A DNA stretch of 64,000 nucleotides, taken from positions 248,001 to 312,000 of the forward strand of contig CAJAQB010000019.1 of the NCBI GenBank assembly GCA_903943975.1, in the 5' to 3' direction. The notes under the pieces are model-generated. The model ran no database searches. It was not told where the DNA came from and worked only from the letters and a program-made list of their open reading frames with translations. The first letter of the stretch is position 1. Each line of letters opens with the position of its first letter. Shown piece by piece: positions 56,049-64,000 of this stretch. The stretch comes from Synechococcus lacustris (GTDB taxonomy: Bacteria; Cyanobacteriota; Cyanobacteriia; PCC-6307; Cyanobiaceae). Both the position numbers and the translations under genes were made by a program.

Positions 56049-56372
56049 ATGTTTCCAATGCGCCGCCTTGCCGCCGCAGCCCTGCTGGCCCTGCTGCTGC
56101 CCTTGCCGGTGTCGGCCCAGATTGCCGGAACCCCCAGGCCTGGCTACACCGCCGACCGCTGCCGCTGGCTGGTGCCCTGGGGCATGGAATTCCTGCAACC
56201 CAAGAAATTGCCTGCCAAGGAAGTGGCAGGAAAAAATGCCAGGGGTTGCCTCTCCCAAAACGATGCCAGCTACGCCAGTGATGGCTGCCCAGCAAAGTTC
56301 TGCAGCTATCGGGAAATCGGCCCCCTTCCCAGCCAAGACGACTCCGTGAAGTTGCAATTACCGAAGCCCTAG
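56049..56372 (+). CDS. Small exported hypothetical protein with conserved cysteines
   Basis: About 107 residues from the ATG at 56049; an ATG at 56058 gives a typical short signal sequence start and is equally possible. Signal peptide (RRLAAAALLALLLPLPVSAQ), then a ~80-residue domain with DRCRWLVPWGMEFLQPKKLP, ARGCLSQNDASYASDGCPAK and FCSYREIG: four cysteines, so two disulfides are possible in the periplasm. It does not match a family I recognise. It begins inside the T-run of the petJ terminator, so it probably has its own weak promoter. Confidence 0.65.
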   Translation: MFPMRRLAAAALLALLLPLPVSAQIAGTPRPGYTADRCRWLVPWGMEFLQPKKLPAKEVAGKNARGCLSQNDASYASDGCPAKFCSYREIGPLPSQDDSVKLQLPKP

Positions 56373-56463
56373 GCGGCAGGCCGTACTCCCCAGGTGGGGT
56401 TCGCCCCACCCCAGCAGCGCCCAGAGCCCATAGCTTTAGCCAAGAGAAAGCAACCGGCGCCCT

Positions 56464-59070
56464 GTGATCCAACCCACTGCCGAACAATTCACCGAACAAG
56501 CCTGGGGGGCGGTGGTGGCCGCCCAAGGGCTGGCCCAGGAAAAACGCCAGCAACAACTGGAAACCGAACACCTGCTCTTGGCGCTGTTGCAACAGCCCCA
56601 GGGGTTGGCGGTGCGCATCCTTGAAAAGGCTGGTGTAAACCCAGCCCAGCTGCAACAACAGGTGGAGGCCCACATCGGCCGTCAGCCGAGCCTTGGTGGC
56701 GCCCCAGACAATGTGTACCTGGGCAAGGGCTTGCAGACCCTGCTGCAACGGGCCGAGGAACTGAAGAAGGAACTGGAGGACAGCTTCATCTCGGTGGAGC
56801 ACCTGCTCTTGGCCCTGGCCATTGATGACCGCTGCGGCAAACAGTTGCTGCAGGGGGCCGGGCTGAGTGAAGCCAAATTGCGGGATTCAATTAAGGCCGT
56901 GCGCGGCAGCCAACGGGTCACCGACCAAAACCCCGAGGGCACCTACGAATCCCTGGAAAAATATGGCCGTGACCTCACCGCCGCCGCCCGCGAAGGCAAG
57001 CTTGATCCGGTGATCGGTAGGGATGAGGAAATCCGCCGCACCATCCAGATTCTGTCGCGGCGCACCAAAAACAATCCGGTGCTGATTGGTGAACCGGGCG
57101 TTGGCAAAACAGCGATTGTGGAGGGCCTGGCCCAACGGATCGTTAATGGCGATGTGCCCTCGGCCTTGCAAAACCGCCAGCTGATCGCCCTCGACATGGG
57201 GGCCCTGATCGCCGGTGCCAAGTACCGCGGTGAATTTGAAGAACGGCTCAAGGCTGTGCTCAAGGAGGTGACCTCCAGCGAGGGGCAGATCGTGCTGTTT
57301 ATCGATGAGATCCACACGGTGGTGGGGGCCGGCGCCGCCGGGGGGGCGATGGATGCCAGCAACCTGCTGAAACCGATGCTGGCCCGGGGGGAACTGCGTT
57401 GCATCGGCGCCACCACCCTCGATGAACACCGCAAACACATTGAAAAAGATCCCGCCCTGGAGCGGCGCTTCCAGCAGGTGTTCGTGGATCAACCCACGGT
57501 GGAAGACACGATCTCGATCCTGCGGGGCCTGAAGGAACGCTATGAGGTGCACCACGGCGTGCGCATCGCTGATACGGCCCTGGTGGCGGCGGCGGTGCTG
57601 AGCAGCCGCTACATCGCCGATCGGTTTCTGCCGGATAAGGCGATCGACCTGGTGGATGAATCTGCGGCACGCCTAAAGATGGAGATCACCTCCAAACCGG
57701 AGGCGATCGATGAAATCGACCGCAAGATCCTGCAGCTGGAGATGGAGAAACTCTCGCTCGCCCGGGAATCAGACACGGCCAGCAAGGAGCGGCTGGAACG
57801 GATCGAGCGGGAACTGGCGGAACTGAACGAACAACAAAGCAGCCTCAATGCCCAATGGCAGAAGGAAAAGGGGGCGATCGACGACCTCCAGGCCCTCAAG
57901 GAGGAAATCGAGCAGGTAACCCTGCAGGTGGAACAGGCCAAGCGCAGCTACGACCTGAACAAGGCGGCCGCCCTGGAATACGGCACCCTGGCCGAACTCA
58001 ACAAAAAGCTGGCGGCCCGCGAGCTGGAACTGGGCAGTGCCGATGGCAGCAGCGCCAGCAGCAGCCACCAACTGCTGCGGGAGGAGGTCACTGAAGACGA
58101 CATCGCCGAGGTGATTGCCAAATGGACCGGCATCCCCGTGAGCAAATTGGCCCGCTCGGAGATGCAGAAATTGCTGGAGCTGGAGGCTGAACTGCACCAG
58201 CGGGTAATTGGCCAGGCCCAGGCAGTTACGGCGGTGGCCGATGCAATCCAACGCTCCCGGGCGGGGCTATCGGACCCGAACCGGCCGATCGCCAGCTTCC
58301 TTTTCCTCGGCCCCACCGGTGTGGGTAAAACCGAGCTGAGCAAGGCCCTGGCCAGCCAGTTATTCGACAGCGATGACGCCATGGTGCGCATCGACATGAG
58401 CGAATACATGGAGAAGCACTCCGTATCAAGGTTGATCGGAGCCCCCCCCGGCTATGTGGGTTTTGAGGAGGGGGGTCAACTCACCGAGGCGGTGCGCCGG
58501 AGGCCCTATGCGGTGATCCTGTTTGACGAGGTGGAGAAGGCCCACCCGGATGTGTTCAATGTGATGCTGCAGATCCTCGATGATGGCCGCGTTACCGACA
58601 GCCAGGGCCGCACGGTGGATTTCACCAACACGGTGCTGATCCTCACCAGCAACATCGGCAGCCAATCGATCCTCGAGCTGGGCGGTGACGACGCCCGCCA
58701 CGAAGAAATGGAACGGCGGGTAAATGAAGCCCTGCGGGGCCACTTCCGGCCGGAATTCCTCAACCGACTCGATGAAACGATCATCTTCCACAGCCTGCGG
58801 GCCGATGAACTGCGCCAGATCGTTGGGCTGCAGGTGCAAAGGCTCGCCAAACGCCTGGAAGACCGCAAGATCAACCTGGAAACCAGCAGCGAATCACTCG
58901 ACTGGCTGGCCAGCGCTGGCTACGACCCTGTTTACGGCGCCCGGCCCCTAAAGCGGGCGATCCAACGGCAACTGGAAACACCGATCGCCAAGGCGATCCT
59001 GGCCGGCAGCTATGGGGAGGGCAGCACGGTGTATGTTGCCGTGGCAAACGATCGGCTGGTATTCAGCTAA
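56464..59070 (+). CDS. clpB: ATP-dependent chaperone ClpB
   Basis: 868 residues with a GTG start. The N domain ([20 protein letters not shown]) is followed by the first AAA+ module with Walker [21 protein letters not shown] near residue 205 and [18 protein letters not shown] near 278. The long coiled middle domain (residues ~390-530) has [20 protein letters not shown]. The second AAA+ module has [20 protein letters not shown] near 617 and [20 protein letters not shown] near 688. Complete ClpB disaggregase with an intact M domain, so not ClpC. Works with DnaK after heat stress. Confidence 0.97.
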   Translation: MIQPTAEQFTEQAWGAVVAAQGLAQEKRQQQLETEHLLLALLQQPQGLAVRILEKAGVNPAQLQQQVEAHIGRQPSLGGAPDNVYLGKGLQTLLQRAEELKKELEDSFISVEHLLLALAIDDRCGKQLLQGAGLSEAKLRDSIKAVRGSQRVTDQNPEGTYESLEKYGRDLTAAAREGKLDPVIGRDEEIRRTIQILSRRTKNNPVLIGEPGVGKTAIVEGLAQRIVNGDVPSALQNRQLIALDMGALIAGAKYRGEFEERLKAVLKEVTSSEGQIVLFIDEIHTVVGAGAAGGAMDASNLLKPMLARGELRCIGATTLDEHRKHIEKDPALERRFQQVFVDQPTVEDTISILRGLKERYEVHHGVRIADTALVAAAVLSSRYIADRFLPDKAIDLVDESAARLKMEITSKPEAIDEIDRKILQLEMEKLSLARESDTASKERLERIERELAELNEQQSSLNAQWQKEKGAIDDLQALKEEIEQVTLQVEQAKRSYDLNKAAALEYGTLAELNKKLAARELELGSADGSSASSSHQLLREEVTEDDIAEVIAKWTGIPVSKLARSEMQKLLELEAELHQRVIGQAQAVTAVADAIQRSRAGLSDPNRPIASFLFLGPTGVGKTELSKALASQLFDSDDAMVRIDMSEYMEKHSVSRLIGAPPGYVGFEEGGQLTEAVRRRPYAVILFDEVEKAHPDVFNVMLQILDDGRVTDSQGRTVDFTNTVLILTSNIGSQSILELGGDDARHEEMERRVNEALRGHFRPEFLNRLDETIIFHSLRADELRQIVGLQVQRLAKRLEDRKINLETSSESLDWLASAGYDPVYGARPLKRAIQRQLETPIAKAILAGSYGEGSTVYVAVANDRLVFS

Positions 59071-59081
59071 AACCCCTGGCC

Positions 59082-59846
59082 GTGAATCAGCTTGTTGCTT
59101 ACGCAATCGAGAAGAATCTGCACATTCTCTCGGGTTTTATCGCGGCATTTATCATATTTCCAGTGGCTGCCTTTGCCCGCAAGGACTCTCAACGCCACCG
59201 TAAATACGGCCACATGGCCACGCTATTCGCCTGTGCCGTTGCCCTAACCGGAACCCTGATGCTGCTCAATCCGATGTTTCCATCGCTTTGGGCAGCAAAC
59301 GTAAAGGCCAGGGGAATTGAATGGCAGCTATTTTTCAATGAAACCTTCTACGAACCGGCCTTTTTTATATGGCTAGATATAATACTTCTGTATGCATGCT
59401 TTTCAGCGATACGCGTTTGGATGCGGATCAAATCGATCAAAGCGGAGACCGCCCCCTTTGGCAGCATAGATTTGCTCCTTACATTTTTGCTAACAGCTAG
59501 CAGCCTATTCTTTATATGGGTAGGCATACACGACATCAGCCATCTGGCGGTGCATCCGTTTGCAACAATATTCATAGGCCTTGGGCTATACGCCCTGGCA
59601 TTCGCAGCAATAGATATTGTCAGCTTTTACCTTCCCGCCCAACTGCTGGTGCGCCATGGCTGGATTCTGCACGGCTATAAGTTTCTATTTGCCTGGCATG
59701 GGCTGATCACTGCATTTACAATCAGGATGAGAATCAGCTATCAAGCCTTCAGCAGCCTAGACACCACAATTACATTGCTAGGTTATCTCTCAACGGCAAT
59801 TCTTTTTTGGTTCTACCTGCGGGCCCAGAGGCCTTTGACCCCATAG
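59082..59846 (+). CDS. Multi-pass membrane protein of unknown function
   Basis: 254 residues with a GTG start 11 bases after clpB. About seven hydrophobic helices are visible: ILSGFIAAFIIFPVAAFA, MATLFACAVALTGTLMLL, FFIWLDIILLYACFSAIR, IDLLLTFLLTASSLFFIW, IFIGLGLYALAFAAIDIV and ITLLGYLSTAILFWFYL. His residues occur in KYGHMATLF, HDISHLAVHPF and WHGLITAF, which could bind metal or heme, but no family is recognised. Composition is AT-richer than clpB, and this gene opens the low-GC stretch that continues to the window end. Confidence 0.7.
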   Translation: MNQLVAYAIEKNLHILSGFIAAFIIFPVAAFARKDSQRHRKYGHMATLFACAVALTGTLMLLNPMFPSLWAANVKARGIEWQLFFNETFYEPAFFIWLDIILLYACFSAIRVWMRIKSIKAETAPFGSIDLLLTFLLTASSLFFIWVGIHDISHLAVHPFATIFIGLGLYALAFAAIDIVSFYLPAQLLVRHGWILHGYKFLFAWHGLITAFTIRMRISYQAFSSLDTTITLLGYLSTAILFWFYLRAQRPLTP

Positions 59847-59925
59847 AATTTAATTATCACAGAGAAGAATTAGACAACAAAAGCTGATCGGATAATTGCT
59901 CACAGCTATCTACCGGCAAAGTAGC

Positions 59926-59958
59926 CACCAAATTACGCAGAACTTGCATAATTTGGTG
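59926..59958. promoter_or_regulatory. 10-bp inverted repeat upstream of the RCC1-RTX gene
   Basis: CACCAAATTA (59926-59935) and TAATTTGGTG (59949-59958) are perfect complements with a 13-base loop. With no T-run after it, an operator or RNA structure is as likely as a terminator for the upstream gene. The rest of 59847-60093 holds only a small ORF. Confidence 0.45.
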
Positions 59959-59987
59959 AGCGAGGACGACTGAGGCTTTAAAGCAGC

Positions 59988-60089
59988 ATGCTATTATCGT
60001 TATTCAATAAAAAAACACTGCCAGGCAGCGACAGCTTTACCGGCTTCGACTACCAGCAACCTTTAGGTCACCTACCAACTTCGCCCTAG
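59988..60089 (+). CDS. Possible leader peptide upstream of the RCC1-RTX gene
   Basis: 33 codons starting MLLSLFNKKTLPGSDSFTGF, ending at a TAG 4 bases before the next ATG. Too short to judge by itself. It may be a leader ORF that couples translation, or the true N-terminus of the giant protein separated by a frameshift. No strong ribosome binding site is visible. Confidence 0.3.
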   Translation: MLLSLFNKKTLPGSDSFTGFDYQQPLGHLPTSP

Positions 60090-60093
60090 CCCG

Positions 60094-63000
60094 ATGCCCG
60101 TTGACTCAAGCACCTATGCGGAGGGGATGGTAGTAACAGTCAATGGGCCCTCCATTCCTGGCCGCAGCAAGGGGGAATATATAAATGCCGCTGCCTTTGC
60201 CGCCCTTAAGAGCGATGGCACCGTCGTTGCCTGGGGTGATGGCCGCTATGGCGGCACGGCACCGGCGGGGCTGAGCGGCGTTAGCCAGATCTTCTCCACT
60301 AACACTGCCTTTGCGGCGCTGAAGAGCGATGGCAGTGTCGTCGCCTGGGGTCTCAGCAGCTCTGGCGGCACTGCCCCAGAAGGGCTGAGCGGTGTCACCC
60401 AGATCTTCTCAACTAATTCTGCCTTTGCGGCATTGAAGAGCGATGGCAGTGTCGTCGCCTGGGGTGACGAGATGGCTGGCGGCAATGCCACCCCATTTGC
60501 GCTGAGCGGTGTCACCCAGATCATCTCAACTGAAAAGGCCTTTGCGGCATTAAAGAGCGATGGCAGCGTCGTCGCCTGGGGTGACTGGAGCTATGGCGCC
60601 TTGTCCCCATACTTCCTTAGCAATGTCACCCAGATCTTCTCCACTGAAAAGGCCTTTGCGGCATTGAAGAGCGATGGCAGCGTCGTCGCCTGGGGTGACT
60701 GGAACAATGGCGGCAATGCCCCAGAGCTGAGCAGCGTCTCCCAGATCTTCTCCACTAGAACAGCATTTGCCGCCTTAAAGACTGATGGCAGCGTCGTCGC
60801 CTGGGGTGGCTACGGCTCTGGCCTTGCTCTCCCCCTAGGTGGCGGCATAAATGGTGGCAGGGCCCCAGCGGGGCTGAGCGGCGTCTCCCAGATATTCTCC
60901 ACTGACTCTGCATTCGCCGCCCTGAAGAGCGATGGCAGCGTTGTTGCCTGGGGTCTCAGCAGCTCTGGCGGCACGGCAACGGCGGGGCTGAGCGGCGTCA
61001 CCAAGATCTTCTCCAATGCCAATGCCTTTGCGGCGCTGAAGAGCGATGGCAGCGTCGTCGCCTGGGGTGACAGCAACTATGGCGGCACGGCACCAACGGG
61101 GCTGAGCGGCGTTGCCCAAATCCTCTCCAATAACGGTGCCTTTGCGGCGCTAAAGAGCGATGGCAGCGTCGTCGCCTGGGGTGCCAGCAGCTCTGGCGGC
61201 ACGGCACCGTCAGGGTTGAGCGGCGTCGCCAAGATCTTCTCCAATGCCAATGCCTTTGCGGCGCTGAAGAGCGATGGCAGCGTCGTCGGCTGGGGTGACA
61301 GCAGCAATGGCGGCACGGCACCAGTGGGGCTGAGCGGTGTGGTGGCGTTTGCCAATCCCTATACCGATGATCGGCTCACAACCATTCAGCCGCAAAATTC
61401 ACCACCCTCAACACTCAAGGGCACGAATACGGCTGATAATCTGATCGGCACAGCGCCAAATCAATTTATTGATGCCCTTGCAGGCAACGACACCATTTCC
61501 ACTGGCTTTGCCAACAGCACGCTATATGGGAATAGTGGCAATGACAGCTTTTATTTTGCCACGGCTTTAACCAGTGTTTTGATAGCAAGCAACCAAGATA
61601 ATGATACAATTCAACTACGTGGTGCATCTACCAAAACGAGTATTTGGGGTGGTAGCGGCAACGACAGCATAAAACTAGAAAACACAGCAACAGCCGGTTA
61701 CATCAGTGGTGATGAAGGTGATGACACAATTGATATCAGCGGAGCACTACTGAACACCAGCATAATTGGCGGCGACGGTGAAGACCGTCTATACATTACT
61801 GGCACATTAAGTGCTGCATCTATATCAGGGGGAAATGGCAACGACAGCTTGGTCTTCGCCGGAATCGCAAACAACAGCACAATCACCGCTGGTAATGGGG
61901 CAGACAGTATTGCCCTGCTGGCAGGCGTCAGCGCCAGCAGTATCGACGGCGGAGAGGGTGATGATTCAATCACCCTGGCGATTTCAGCTAATTCCTCCAC
62001 AGTGATTGGCGGCAGTGGCAACGACTTAATCGCTCTGTCCGCTGACACGACAAGCATTTCAATCAATAGTGGCAGTGGCAATGACTCAATTGTCATTACT
62101 GGTGCACTTAATAGTGGTTTTATTCTTACCAGATGGGGCGATGACTGGATATCAATATCCAGTTCAGTGGTAAATGCAAGAATTTATGGCGGCAGCGGTA
62201 ACGATACGATCACGGTGAATAACACAGTTAGTGGTGGTATATTTGGCGGCCAAGAAGGCGCAGACTCATTGGTGGTGAGGGGCGGGATCATAAACGCCCA
62301 GGTGGAGCTGGCGGCATCGCCAACAGACACCACCACCCTGGCAGACACCCTGGTGGTGACCGGTGAAATACAAGGCAGCACAATCCTTGCAGGGTCCGGC
62401 TCCGATAGCCTGCTGCTAAGTAGCAGCTTTGGCGGCTATGGGGAGCTTGGCGACGGCAATGATTATGTGAGCGCTGCTGGTGCGCTAAGCCTTGCCTCAC
62501 TGCTGGGAGGAACCGGCAATGATACTATTAATTTTAATGGTGGCACTTCCTCAAGTGTGGTCGGTGGCTATGGAGCAGACCAACTTATCTTTAGCGGCAC
62601 GAATGCAAACCTGGTTGATACAACAGTTTATGGTGGGCAAGTTAGTACTTGGTACAGCACAATTAGCGGCATTGATGGCAATGATTCCATCTATGTGGCC
62701 GGCTCACTTAGTAATACCTGGCTATATGCCAACCAAGGGGAAGACACGATATCCGTAGTTGGCAGCGCATATAGCTCACGCATATATGGCGGAAGTGGCA
62801 ATGATCTAATAAGTGTAGGCCCAATGATATCAAGAGGCGCCATCCTGGGTGGCACTGGCAACGATACCATTTATGTAAGCAGCCTAGAGCAAGGGGTTTA
62901 CCTGTTTGGCGACGAAGCCAACAATAGCGGCAGTAATGATAATGATTTCATTCAGATTGGTTCGATTAGCACCGCCTACATATCTGGAGAACAGGGTAAT

Positions 63001-64000
63001 GACCAGATTATAGTTACCGCTGGTTCTGCCACGGCTGCCACGCTGTTAGGTGGCAGCGGCAACGACACCCTATCTATCTTGGGAGATTTCTCTGCAGGGA
63101 TACTGGAGGGCGGTACGGAAGCAGATTCAATTCTAATTGGTGGTGCAGTGCTTGGCCGTGCCAGCATCTATGGGGGCAGCACAGCTGCTGACAGCGGCAA
63201 TGACAGCGCAGACTATATATCAATCGGAGGCGGCATAAGCTCCGCTCAAGTGATTAGCAATCTTGGGAATGACACCATTCTCGTGGGGGGGAGCCTGCTG
63301 GAGTCAAGCCTCTGGGGAGGCAGCGGCAACGATTCAGTAAGCCTAGCTGGAAGTTTAAGTGCTGCCTTATTTGTGGGCGGCACTGATTCCGATAGCCTGC
63401 TGATTGGTAACAACGTTATTTCTAGCTCACTGATTGGTGATGACGGCAGCTACAACAGCAGTGCTGATGGTTCCGATAGTTTTGTGGTAGCTGGTGGTTT
63501 TAGCAGCTCATACTTCAGCGCTGGATCCGGTAATGATTTCTTCTCCGTGGCCGGCACCGTAAATAGAAGCGTTATATACGGTGGAGTCGGAAACGACAGC
63601 CTTAACTTCGGGGCGCTATCAGGCAGCAATTCGCTATTTGGTGGTTCAGGTAACGACTACTTGACAGTGGTTGGCATCATCCAGGCCGGCTCCCTACTGG
63701 GCGAGGCCGGAGACGACAGCATCTATGGAGGAAACAGCATAGCTGATGGCTACATAGACAGCGGCGATGGGAATGACCTTATCAGTATCGCTGGTTTGGT
63801 TAGCAAGACCAGTCTTGATGGCGGGGCTGATAACGACACCCTGCTATTAGCAGGTGGCCTTAGCGGCAGCTACGTTTATGGCGGCGAAGGATCAGACCTT
63901 ATCAGCATAGCCGCTGGTATTAGTGCTGGGTATGTAATATCAGGCAACGGCAACGACACAGTGATATTAAGCGGGCTAATTTCTGCCGGCTATATTAATG
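60094..64000 (+). CDS. Giant RCC1-like and RTX-like repeat protein, 3' end outside the window
   Basis: Open from an ATG at 60094 (first start after an in-frame stop at 60064) to the window edge, 1302 codons. Residues ~40-425 contain ten repeats of ~39 residues of the form FAALKSDGSVVAWGDxxxGG followed by a TAPxGLSGVxQIFS segment, resembling RCC1/beta-propeller blades. From ~residue 450 on there are about 40 glycine/aspartate motifs of the GGSGNDxI type, roughly one per 21 residues, separated by strands such as SGALLNTSIIGG. These resemble calcium-binding RTX motifs but are spaced rather than contiguous. There is no classical signal peptide; RTX proteins are exported by type I systems through a C-terminal signal, here off the window. 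Likely a cell-surface or adhesion protein; motility or biofilm function is inference. Confidence 0.85.
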   Translation, partial: MPVDSSTYAEGMVVTVNGPSIPGRSKGEYINAAAFAALKSDGTVVAWGDGRYGGTAPAGLSGVSQIFSTNTAFAALKSDGSVVAWGLSSSGGTAPEGLSGVTQIFSTNSAFAALKSDGSVVAWGDEMAGGNATPFALSGVTQIISTEKAFAALKSDGSVVAWGDWSYGALSPYFLSNVTQIFSTEKAFAALKSDGSVVAWGDWNNGGNAPELSSVSQIFSTRTAFAALKTDGSVVAWGGYGSGLALPLGGGINGGRAPAGLSGVSQIFSTDSAFAALKSDGSVVAWGLSSSGGTATAGLSGVTKIFSNANAFAALKSDGSVVAWGDSNYGGTAPTGLSGVAQILSNNGAFAALKSDGSVVAWGASSSGGTAPSGLSGVAKIFSNANAFAALKSDGSVVGWGDSSNGGTAPVGLSGVVAFANPYTDDRLTTIQPQNSPPSTLKGTNTADNLIGTAPNQFIDALAGNDTISTGFANSTLYGNSGNDSFYFATALTSVLIASNQDNDTIQLRGASTKTSIWGGSGNDSIKLENTATAGYISGDEGDDTIDISGALLNTSIIGGDGEDRLYITGTLSAASISGGNGNDSLVFAGIANNSTITAGNGADSIALLAGVSASSIDGGEGDDSITLAISANSSTVIGGSGNDLIALSADTTSISINSGSGNDSIVITGALNSGFILTRWGDDWISISSSVVNARIYGGSGNDTITVNNTVSGGIFGGQEGADSLVVRGGIINAQVELAASPTDTTTLADTLVVTGEIQGSTILAGSGSDSLLLSSSFGGYGELGDGNDYVSAAGALSLASLLGGTGNDTINFNGGTSSSVVGGYGADQLIFSGTNANLVDTTVYGGQVSTWYSTISGIDGNDSIYVAGSLSNTWLYANQGEDTISVVGSAYSSRIYGGSGNDLISVGPMISRGAILGGTGNDTIYVSSLEQGVYLFGDEANNSGSNDNDFIQIGSISTAYISGEQGNDQIIVTAGSATAATLLGGSGNDTLSILGDFSAGILEGGTEADSILIGGAVLGRASIYGGSTAADSGNDSADYISIGGGISSAQVISNLGNDTILVGGSLLESSLWGGSGNDSVSLAGSLSAALFVGGTDSDSLLIGNNVISSSLIGDDGSYNSSADGSDSFVVAGGFSSSYFSAGSGNDFFSVAGTVNRSVIYGGVGNDSLNFGALSGSNSLFGGSGNDYLTVVGIIQAGSLLGEAGDDSIYGGNSIADGYIDSGDGNDLISIAGLVSKTSLDGGADNDTLLLAGGLSGSYVYGGEGSDLISIAAGISAGYVISGNGNDTVILSGLISAGYIN
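60205..61350 (+). repeat. Ten RCC1-like coding repeats of about 117 bp
   Basis: Each unit carries a nearly identical DNA core around GATGGCAGCGTCGTCGCCTG. The sixth unit is longer by about 11 codons (GYGSGLALPLGGGINGGRAP); the tenth has GWG for AWG and leads into the RTX region. The strong DNA identity suggests recent duplication. Confidence 0.9.
61480..64000 (+). repeat. RTX-like coding repeats, about 40 copies to the window edge
   Basis: Motifs of the form GGxGNDxI recur on average every ~21 codons, each after a short strand with G-x-L-x-x-S-x-I pattern. Three units carry insertions in the loop (near 62915, 63180 and 63435, for example SADGSDSF). No two neighbouring units are identical at DNA level, unlike the preceding RCC1-like block. 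Confidence 0.85.

Noticed and set aside
60205-61350. CRISPR-like array at the 117-bp repeats
   Set aside because: Repeats are long, contiguous, in frame and code for conserved blades; there are no unique spacers and no cas genes.
60246-61395. Minus-strand ORFs opposite the RCC1-like repeats
   Set aside because: They exist because the repeat has an open complementary frame; composition and periodicity follow the coding strand.
1-64000. tRNA, rRNA, transposase or integrase genes
   Set aside because: I looked through the intergenic spaces for T-loop-like motifs, rRNA blocks and inverted-repeat-bounded transposases and found none I could support; a covariance search would be decisive.

Overview
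The window comes from a GC-rich picocyanobacterium of the Synechococcus/Cyanobium lineage. The evidence is psbA (photosystem II D1), petJ (cytochrome c6), ndhD, a menD-menB phylloquinone pair, glgA and glgB, a UbiD for plastoquinone, and several cyanobacteria-specific families (Ycf51/DUF2518, DUF760, DUF4336). Most genes are tightly packed, often with stop/start overlaps of 1-8 bases, as in streamlined picocyanobacterial chromosomes. No rRNA, tRNA, CRISPR array or insertion sequence was recognised.

Layout. 1-6056: a comB 5' end cut by the window edge, divergent from a plus-strand run ubiD, an Rrf2 regulator, aroA, an MnmC-like methyltransferase and glmU. 6057-8846: an AT-richer island with a family 9 glycoside hydrolase (putative secreted cellulase), bracketed by short tandem repeats. 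8847-18599: envelope, glycogen and quinone genes (murF, a membrane protein, glgA, an L,D-transpeptidase, menB, menD, lepB, DUF760, DUF4336, ppa). 18592-25530: a flavoprotein, a possible remnant of a cellulose-synthase PilZ domain, and two divergent cyclic-di-GMP enzymes whose shared upstream region carries a long AGTG microsatellite. 25525-36686: psbA with its terminator, a DUF697 membrane protein, two unknown genes, trpS, two convergent murein hydrolases, a TM2 protein, thrS, glk and thrB. 36781-59070: an outer-membrane protein, ndhD, an M3 peptidase, proA, a ROK kinase, a very large TamB-like protein, Ycf51, a CocE-type hydrolase, glgB, hemE, an SDR protein, petJ and clpB. 59082-64000: a second AT-richer stretch with an unknown membrane protein and the start of a giant RCC1-like/RTX-repeat protein that runs off the window.

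How the genes fit together. Most support photosynthetic growth: pigment (hemE), quinones (ubiD, menB, menD), electron carriers (psbA, petJ, ndhD) and carbon storage (glgA, glgB, two sugar kinases). A second theme is the cell envelope: glmU, murF, L,D-transpeptidase, a lambda-type lysozyme, an amidase, TamB, a beta-barrel and lepB. The accessory parts share a surface/biofilm theme: a cellulase, c-di-GMP synthesis and turnover, a possible broken PilZ fragment, and a giant repeat protein. Several of these lie next to hypervariable short repeats. The links among the accessory parts are inference; the individual domain calls rest on visible motifs.
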